The notes beneath the pieces are model-generated. The model searched no databases. It saw only the letters and a list, made by a program, of their open reading frames with translations, and was not told where the DNA came from. Position numbers and translations under genes: made by a program. Shown one piece after another: positions 56,657-64,000 of a DNA stretch of 64,000 bases (positions are counted from its first letter, which is position 1; the number at the start of each line of letters is the position of its first letter). This stretch comes from Pyrenochaeta sp. MPI-SDFR-AT-0127 (taxonomy: Eukaryota; Ascomycota; Dothideomycetes; Pleosporales; Cucurbitariaceae): contig JAGTJM010000013.1 of assembly GCA_020747015.1 (NCBI GenBank), positions 434,001 through 498,000 on the forward strand, given 5' to 3'.

Positions 56657-57415
56657 ATCACAGCATACTTTTCCTAAGCGCCCAATCGCTGAATGAATTA
56701 TTCTTCATTGCAAAAGGCTATGTCCAACAGTATGAAATGCAATCAGATTCGGATTTAGCTGCGCTATACTTTCCACGCGCATACCAATCCCCATAGCCAC
56801 CTGTTCTGGGCTTGAGATAGGATTGGCAGACGAGAAATTCAGTATAAGCTCAAACAGAGCAGCAGAACCTTGACAGACAGAAATATGCCAGATACAGCTC
56901 TTCTGGACAACGGCGTTTGTGTCGGCGCACACAGGTTGGGTTTCGCACGCATATGGGCAGGGCATTGAGCGACGAAATACATGTACCTAGATGAATAGCA
57001 TAAACCTTGTCCGGGATGGACTGCCTTGTATCCATCTCCCATGTTTACCAAGCACGCTACACTACTTGTCGTGTGGGATAACAATAGAAAATAATGATGA
57101 GCAGTGGGCGTTGTGGGCGTTGTGGGTGACGTATGTTGAAGCGCGCGGGCACGTGAAACCCCCGGCCACGCCAAGACACACTAGCCACTCTGTTGCGGCT
57201 GTCATCTGTGGTCAGGGAAAGAACACAGTGGTCGGAACAAGTTGAATAGCCACGACTTTCCTTGAGACCGCCCACACCCTTTTTTTGTAATGTCGCAGGC
57301 CTAACACCGCTTTTCTCCCTCACATCGCTTGCGCCGGGCTTGCACAACAGTAATTGTTTCCTTTTGTCGCTCTCTACGAGTATCATCGACTTGTTCCTAG
57401 GGACACACATTCAAG
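56657..57415. promoter_or_regulatory. Sec63 upstream region
   Basis: This 759-base region lies between Pbs2 and Sec63. TGACGT at 57127-57132 and CACGTG at 57150-57155 lie about 265-290 bases before the Sec63 start, next to a short GTGGGCGTT repeat (57107-57127). These cores resemble bZIP and bHLH sites; a link to the unfolded protein response is only a thought. Confidence 0.35.
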
Positions 57416-59702
57416 ATGTCCGGAACCGACTACAATTACGATGAACAGGTGCGTCTCTACGCGCCCACAACTGAACAAGATAGCTGACAGCCCACAGGGC
57501 CAGTTCTTTCCCTACTTCATCCTCACCGTCACGACGTTGGTCACTGTGCCTACAACAATTTCCTTCTTCAGACCGAGTAAAGGTACGCGCACAGGGTGGC
57601 AGCTACCTGGCCACATTTTAACGTGTGTCTAGAGCTCGAGAACACAGGAACACGGATAGAGTCCGACTTCGCGCCTGAACATGCCGATCTCATTCAGGGA
57701 CAGCGCAAGAAACAGAAGCGCCTCGAGAGGAGGATAAAGCGGGGCATTCTTATGCTGGGCGGATGGGCGCTCAACGCTCTCATGGTATACCTCATCCTCG
57801 TCACTGCGCGGACCGTCCCCAAAATTTGGGATCCATATGAGGTGCTTGGTGTCTCCAGGGTACGTGTGCTCTCTCCTCAAACTTGGCGTTTAAACCATGT
57901 GCTGACTAGTAGATCAGTCCGCAGACGAGAAGGCAATAAAGAAACATTATCGAAGGCTCTCCCTAACGCTGCACCCTGATAAAGCTCGCGAGGATCCTGC
58001 GAATAACGTCACGGCACAAACTATCAATGATCATTGGGTGGATGTCGTAAAGGCGTTCAAGGCTCTTACCGACGAGGAGATTCGCAACAACTACATCCAG
58101 TATGGTCACCCAGATGGCAAGCAAAGCTTCAGTATCGGTATCGCGCTACCAAAATGGATCGTCACTGAAGGAGCTGGAAAATACGTTTTGCTCATCTACG
58201 CGCTTGCACTCGGTATCATCTTGCCTTACACTGTCGGAAAGTGGTGGTACGGAACGCAAAGATTAACAAAGGAGAAAGTACTTGTTGCAAGTGCTGGCAA
58301 GATTTTCCGCGACTACGATAACGACCAAGGCGAGGCCGGAGTCATTGGTGCTCTCAGCAGCGGCGAGGAGTTCAACGAAGTTCTCACGGGACACAAGTCT
58401 GAAAATGGGCTGTCAAAGCTGGAGCAAAAGGTTCTCTCTGTCGGCTCGGATTCTCTCGTCTCGCAAACACTTACCAAGAAAGACCGCCAAAAGCTCGACG
58501 ACCTTGAAGACAGCCGGAGACGGAAGGTTTTAACATTACTTTGGGCATACCTGGGCCGCGTCGAACTTGATGACGAGACTTTGAACGACGAGAAGATTGA
58601 GGTCGCTCCAATTGCGCTCCGACTTAACGAAGCCTACACAGCAATTGCGCTCGCATACGGCAACACACATGCAGTCCTTTCCGCATATCATACCGCACAA
58701 AACATCATCCAGGCTCTACGTCCCGGCGCGTCACCACTGGAACAGCTGCCGCATTTCACACCTACTGTTGCTACCGCAGCTGAGGCTGAACGGTCTCGAA
58801 CGCATCTAAGTATTCAAGAATTTATGCGGATTCCGGACGGACAACGCAAAGCGCGTGTAGTTGCTCCTGGTCTTCTCTCTTCAGAGCAGTACAATACTGC
58901 CATGTCTGTAGCTTCGCGCATTCCGGTACTCAATGTGGAAAAGGCTTTTTTCAAGGTCGTCGGCGAGCGATACGTCACACCAAGCAGCTTGGTGCAATTT
59001 GTGCTCAAAGGCCGATTCATTCCCCCAGCCGCGACTAAGATTCCTGAAGTCAACCCTAAAGACTTGCTCGACATCGATCCGGAGGAGGGAGATATCGCTG
59101 CGATCACTGGACGAAAGAACGACCGCTCGGGGGAGAAGCCCATCCAACCACCCCTAGCACATGCACCGTATTACGCTCGGGATCACGCGCCTAGGTGGCA
59201 TGTTTTCCTTGCGGATAGCAAGCAAGGTCGTATTGCAGTTCCTCCGTTCACTTTCTCAACCTTTGACAAGCCAATTCTGGATGAGAGCGGTAATCCAACA
59301 TACAATGTTCAAACTCTGAAGATGCAGTTTGGTGCCCCGCCTCAAGCCGGCAGTTATACATTCGTCATGCACATGATCTGCGATAGCTACATTGGCATGG
59401 ATACCAAGATGGAGGTGACGCTTGTCGTTGAGGACGCTAGCAAAGCGGAGGAGGTCGAGGAGGAAGAGGACATCAGTGAGCCAGAAGAAGGTAAGTCTTT
59501 CTGATATATTTTGAAAATGAGGAGCGCGGAGCTAATATGTGTAGATTCTATTGCCGGCCAAATGCGCTCTCTCAAAACTGGTGGCGCCCCACCAAAGAAG
59601 CGAAAGCAGACAAAGGACGACTCCAGCGATGGGAGCGACACAGAAGGAGATGTCGAGTCAGAGAGCGAGACCGATACTGACACCGATTCGGACGAGGAGT
59701 AG
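57416..59702 (+). CDS. SEC63: Translocation protein Sec63, five exons, 691 aa
   Basis: ER membrane J-protein that joins the Sec61 channel and recruits the luminal Hsp70 (BiP/Kar2) for post-translational import. Exons: 57416-57448, 57498-57582, 57633-57859, 57918-59490 and 59545-59702; introns are 49-58 nt. The first helix follows the start MSGTDYNYDEQGQFFPYFIL. A second helix (LMLGGWALNALMVYLILVTA) comes before the J-domain, whose HPD is at residues 134-136 (LTLHPDKA). A third helix (YVLLIYALALGIILPYTV) precedes the cytosolic Brl domain (VEKAFFKVVGERYVTPSSLV). The last exon is acidic (SDGSDTEGDVESESETD), as in other Sec63 tails, which can bind Sec62. Length matches yeast (663 aa). Tandem TAG/CAG acceptors occur before exon 4; only the second keeps the frame. 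Confidence 0.95.
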
Positions 59703-61494
59703 ATTGTTTCTCAATGACGCAGACGTTTCTCGCTTCGGGGATGGAGTATTATGGGCGACTGTACAACTGATCGACCGAGCATCTGTCTCTTGCACTTGTC
59801 AGCATTTCCAGGCGTTTTAGGCGCGAAGTAATCGCAACTTCGGATCAAGACTCTAGGCGAGCACTGGATAGGGAATAGGATATGTGTAAATGCTTCAATT
59901 CAGCTCGCTGCATCAATTGACTGATACTGTCTACTGGTGTTAATTGGTTGCCACCCGGGCAATCTACTACAACGTCAATCATCATCATCTTTCTTGTTAT
60001 GTGCAGGTGTGTCAATGAAACTGGGTTAACAATCAACTGGCAGATAGGATAGGTGGCGTATCAAGAGACGCTGAGCGTACCAAGATGACATGTTGCTTCA
60101 TGGTGGAAGGAAGGAGACGATGGTGTGCTTCGAACCCTGCTATACTTCCTCTATTACTCAACCGACCTGTGACTTCTCCAGACGAACGGTACTCCACTAT
60201 CTCTTGTCGAACAGCCTCAAACTGTGTAAGAGTAGCCGTTTTGCCACATGATCATCCTCATACTCTTATGAAGCCTTAACATATTCACCTCATCGCCGAA
60301 CGTGCAGGCCTTGGGGAAATTGCGATCGACCATTATGCATGTGCCTCAGGAACAGATGGGATCCGAATGCCAACATGACAAAAATAAAAATGGAGGCCTG
60401 GCTCTTAACGCCTGGATATATAAGCGTGTTGGGCGGTCTGCGACCTGAACCGTGACCGGGTGTTCGTCACAACGTTCGGTTCCACACGAGCATGGTTTCA
60501 GTTCCGTCTCGGCTCCGCGTTCCCAACCTCTCAACACCAAAGTCTATCATCAATCCTCTGGCTCATTACGTCGTTGTTATGAAGCCCCATTCTGAATAAC
60601 GTCTCACGATGTTGGCTGCCCAATGGCGAGTTCCTGGGATCATCACGGTGGTGGCATTGCAAGTGGCGTCGATGTCACCCAAATTCTGGCGCGGATGTGT
60701 CTGAATGAGCGCATCCGGCAGAGTAGACATCCTCAGGTCCTCTGGAGACTTTGATCTGAGTGAGTGCAAGAGGTCAGTTCATCGAAGTAGAGGCAAAGGT
60801 GATGCCGCAAAGACTTGTTTCTCGGCCTCATTATGACTCGACTACTTACCAGTGCTTCATACCCTCCTGCAGTCGCCCAACTTTCCGTTCGCAGCGTCTC
60901 AAAACCGTGGTTCCATTAATTCTCCGTAAATGCTGTGCCGATTGACCGCGCGGTCAGGCATGATCTTCGCCCCAGGCTCGACACATATATCTTGGCACAT
61001 GCCCGGATACTCCTCATCCGCCAACCTGAGGCCAGTACTTAGGCCTCAGACCGCAAGGCACGACTGTCAAGCACTTCTTGGCAACGTTTTAGCTGCACAT
61101 CTCCCCTCTTGGCTGCTGCGGGTGCGTTCATCAGCGTCAGGGGGTGACAGCTCCTAACGGTCGCCCTGGTGGTTTGACAACGGCATTACAGGGGTAAGTG
61201 CCGACAGGAGCCTTTTCTGGGCATTCATGGTGCCTCGCGTGGGTGCACGATGGAATCAAATATAAGCTGAGGGAGGGAAGCGATTATGTTTATTCTTCAT
61301 CCACTCTCACTACCTCGCTCTATCCCCTCGTCCTTTACGGCAGACATTCCCTTACCAGTTTAATACTTTACATTCTTTGCGACTTTGATAGTCTGCTTAT
61401 CGCCAATCTTTTCAATCTAATACGTCTGTGACGTTAATCTTCGATCTTTTAATCCCTCTCCCACAGTATTACTGGATATCATCCCATCATCATA
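59703..61494. other. 1.8-kb gene-free region upstream of the Q/N-rich gene
   Basis: No protein-like frame, RNA gene or repeat is seen. The last 200 bases before 61495 are pyrimidine-rich on the plus strand (CTCTCACTACCTCGCTCTATCC), as in strongly expressed fungal promoters. The TATA candidate is listed separately. Confidence 0.4.
61261..61265 (+). promoter_or_regulatory. Candidate TATA box of the Q/N-rich secreted protein gene
   Basis: TATAA in context CAAATATAAGCTG, 230 bases before the start codon and followed by a pyrimidine-rich stretch that may hold the transcript start. Confidence 0.45.
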
Positions 61495-62609
61495 ATGTCG
61501 TTCATGACTATTGCTACTATCGCCCTTGCGGCTGGTCTTGCTAGTACGTCACACACCCATCAGCTTCTCACGAGATATCAAGAGTAGACACTAACAAACC
61601 TGCAGCTGCAAAGCCAATAAACGCCCCTCAATCCCTTCCTGGGTACACCAAGCGCAGCAACAACGTCTTTGGCGAAGGCTTCAATGGCGCTATTGTAAAC
61701 GGCAACAGAGGAGAAGGCTTCAACTTCATCGATGGCTTCAACAACTTCAACCAGCAGCAACAAGTCATCCAGATCCAGGAGCAGAACCTTCAAATTGTCG
61801 ACAATGGCTTCCAACAGCAAGTCGTCCAGCAAGTGCAGGAAGTGCTTATTGTTGACCAGGTCAACAATGGCTTCAACAATGACTTGAACAACCTGTTCAG
61901 GGCAAGCAACTTCAGGAATCAGTTCCAAGATGTCAGCACTGTCATGCTAGTCGTGCAGGAGATCCAAATCGCCGTCGACGACGGTCGTGGCAACCAGTTC
62001 CAGCAGAACGTCTTCGCGCAGTCCGCGCTTGTCGCCAACCGCGGTGCTAGGAAATCGCAGACCATCATGGTCTTCGACTCCAAGACACTCGTCGCACAGG
62101 ACATTCTCGGCAACAACGCCTTCCAGAACATTGGCCAGTTCGGCGGCATCGCCGGCGCAACCGGTGATCTCAACCGCGACCTTCCCACCAAGACTGCCGG
62201 CATCCAGCTCTTTGGTGCTAAGCCTACCTGGTCTGCCGTTGCTGAGGATCCTGCTGCGAACCTCGGTGGCATCTGGCAAGCCGCGCTTGAGGACCTCCAG
62301 AGGGCTGACAACGATCAGCAGGATAACCAGTTGAATGATCAGATTGCCGCTGAGGAGAAGAAGGCACTTGATGAGGCACGCAACAACGAGAACAACAACA
62401 ACAACGAGGAGGAGCAGAAGGCTGCTGAGCAACAGGCTGCTGAACAGGCCGCCGCTGAACAGGCTGCTGCTGAACAGGCCGCTGCTGAGCAACAGCAACA
62501 GGGTGAGGGCAACGCTGAGGAGCAGCAGGCTGCAGCAGAGCAACAGGCCGCTGAGCAGAAGCAAGGAGAGCAGAAACAAGGAGAGCAGAAAGCCGAGAAG
62601 AAGGAATAA
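61495..62609 (+). CDS. Q/N-rich secreted protein with C-terminal AAEQ repeats, two exons, 350 aa
   Basis: Function not recognised. Exons 61495-61543 and 61606-62609 are joined over a 62-nt intron (GTACGT...CTAACAAACCTGCAG). Residues 1-18 form a signal peptide (MTIATIALAAGLATA). A KR at about residue 32-33 could be a Kex2-type cut. Residues 35-105 are very rich in Asn, Gln and Phe (EGFNFIDGFNNFNQQQQVIQ, then VQQVQEVLIVDQVNN). The middle (105-265) is more ordered, with IAVDDGRGNQFQQNVFAQS and alternating hydrophobics. From about residue 275 it turns to Asn runs and then repeats of A-A-(A)-E-Q and K-Q-G-E-Q. There is no Cys, no GPI signal and no known domain. Strong-promoter features suggest good expression. 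It could be a cell-wall or matrix protein, or an assembly-prone protein. Confidence 0.78.
62406..62606 (+). repeat. AAEQ / KQGEQ coding repeat
   Basis: The last 67 codons of the Q/N-rich protein are imperfect tandem units coding AAEQ, AAAEQ and KQGEQ, built from GCTGCTGAACAG-like DNA blocks. The DNA units differ at third positions, so the repeat is partly diverged. It is predicted to form an alpha-helix with Glu/Gln stripes. Copy number may vary between strains. Confidence 0.75.
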
Positions 62610-64000
62610 AAGACGCACGTGGAGCATGATTTTGACTAGCAAAAGCTCCTCCCTACATTTCTTGGGAGAGTTTTTATGAAAAACATCACTGCCCGGGCTG
62701 CGCCAAACAATTGATAAGGAAAGAAAAACGAAAGAGATTGTATACCCCCCCATGAGAAGAGAGAGAGAGATTTTTCTGGGCTTTGGAAAGGATTACGACG
62801 ACTTTTATGTTTTGGGCGTACATGAGCAGCTTTTCAATGCGCATTTAGAGCCGGGCTCCTGACTGGATCAGAGGAGGTTTACAAGTTTAAATGTTAAATC
62901 AAAATGTCTTAACATACTCTACTCTTTTCTTTTTTGCTGTTGATGCCAGTGATGATTTCGCGAAGATGTGACATTACATACTAATCTCAGGATGGGGAGA
63001 GGGGAGGGGATTTAGCTGAAGACATTCCTGTCGTGATATCTAGTTGCTTTTGATATTTGGTACCAGTGGGCTTTTCGTGATATGCCTGTTTTGCTCAAAA
63101 TTCTTACGTTTTCGGTGTTCTGCATCTGATATTCAACTAATTCTCAAAGTGAATGGTGATAGAAGTTCTGCCTTTTCAACAAGTCTACTTGATGCCTCGA
63201 CTGAATGTTTCTACTTAGAGTTGAGGTCCTTCAAAATGAAGCTTTGATATATCCCTATAATCTCTCGTGTCAAGTTGTATACCTTTAGCAGAAGATAACA
63301 CATAAGATTCTGACTTGGAAGCGTTGAAGTAACTCCAATTAGCCGCAGAGCACTGCCCTGCCCTCTCTACAATGTAAGGAAATTCCTCCCTGGGGAGCGA
63401 TAAACTCCAAGGAGATGAATTGTTTTCAAAAAAAAATTGCCATAAGCGCAAATGAGGAAATCCGCTGTGATGAATTCCTCCCTGGTTGGCTTCATTGGAA
63501 CTTCGCAAAGCGTTCTAGACACCTGCTAATCTACTACTGGCCGAAGACAGATATGGAGCAATATCAGAGCAATTTGCAGGACAACACCTAGATGAAAGAA
63601 AATACAACCATCCCCCTAACAAACACGCCACCCCATGACGTGTATCGCCTATCCACACCAATTGCAATTATTCTCATGCAGCCTTATATCAATGTATGTA
63701 TCATATCCGCGTTATGTATCCGGTATTCTAGAATATTTTCCTTCGCTATCCAGATATATCTATGTCGTCTCGTCGAGTTTTAATCCGCCCTCTTGCACAT
63801 AGAGCCATCTACACCATGATCGAAGTATGACAGGATAGAATAAAGAAGAAAATGAATAGGCTGATGAAAAGAAATGTGCATACAAGGATACTCTGGGACC
63901 AGGCTTCCCATTGTTTGAAGTAAATGCTTGAAAATTAGGCTTTAGATTGAAATGGTAAAAGAAATGGCTCCTGCCGCCTCAGATATTACATCAAAGTAAC
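62610..64000. other. Gene-free right end
   Basis: A/T-rich 3' flank of the last gene. A short GA repeat lies near 62756-62772. GAATTCCTCCCTGG-like strings occur twice near 63379 and 63472. No coding frame of note is seen. Confidence 0.4.

Noticed and set aside
60085..60160. tRNA-like B-box (GGTTCGAAGC on the minus strand)
   Set aside because: No matching A-box or cloverleaf stems around it.
1..64000. Transposons, RIP-mutated repeats, CRISPR arrays or a secondary-metabolite cluster
   Set aside because: No transposase or reverse transcriptase motifs, no terminal repeats, no strongly A/T-rich RIP block, and no polyketide synthase, NRPS or terpene synthase core was seen.

Overview
The window is nuclear DNA of a filamentous ascomycete. 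Genes are interrupted by many short introns (mostly 45-60 nt, GT-AG, with CTAAC/CTAAT branch sites just before the acceptor), they lie on both strands about 2.8 kb apart, and the proteins are of fungal type (DUF3176, DUF3455, LAMMER kinase, Pbs2-type MAPKK, Mup1-type permease, pepsin-like secreted protease). Protein style fits Dothideomycetes, probably Pleosporales, but this is a judgement from family resemblance and not from a search. I found no rRNA, tRNA, CRISPR array, transposon or prokaryotic operon. All exon joins given here were worked out by hand from reading frame and splice signals.

Layout. 1-9.2 kb holds membrane and metabolic accessory genes: an aquaporin (+), a phytanoyl-CoA-type dioxygenase (-) preceded by a small ORF carrying a diverged copy of its N-terminus, a DUF3176 membrane protein (-) and a Mup1-like amino-acid permease (-). 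9.8-15.8 kb holds three plus-strand genes: a protein with a HeLo-like N-terminal segment, prefoldin subunit 4 and a DHA1-type MFS transporter. 16.8-25.5 kb holds three minus-strand genes: the kinetochore protein Mis12/Mtw1, a LAMMER dual-specificity kinase and a class III aminotransferase with a GC-AG intron. 27.5-38.4 kb holds SRP19 (+), a secreted aspartic protease (-), the DEAD-box helicase Dbp6 (-) head-to-head with the GPI-anchor glycosyltransferase Gpi3/PIG-A (+), and a secreted DUF3455 protein (-). 41-53.5 kb holds the Golgi protein CASP (-) head-to-head with the CORVET subunit Vps3 (+), then choline kinase (-) and an auxin-efflux-carrier-family transporter (-). 54.5-62.6 kb holds the osmostress MAPKK Pbs2 (+), Sec63 (+) and a Q/N-rich secreted protein with AAEQ repeats (+).

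Most of the window is housekeeping. Several genes share a secretory-pathway theme (SRP19 and Sec63 in ER targeting and translocation, Gpi3 in the ER membrane, CASP in the Golgi, Vps3 at endosomes, choline kinase in phospholipid supply), but they are not co-oriented and I do not claim a cluster. The most unusual items are the duplicated peptide upstream of the dioxygenase, the HeLo-like protein with a long uncharacterised C-terminal part, the Q/N-rich secreted protein, and an aquaporin with glutamate at the usual selectivity-filter histidine position. Gene-free stretches of 1.7-2.6 kb (near 21.3, 25.5, 28.2, 31.3, 38.4 and 59.7 kb) show no coding signal I can defend.
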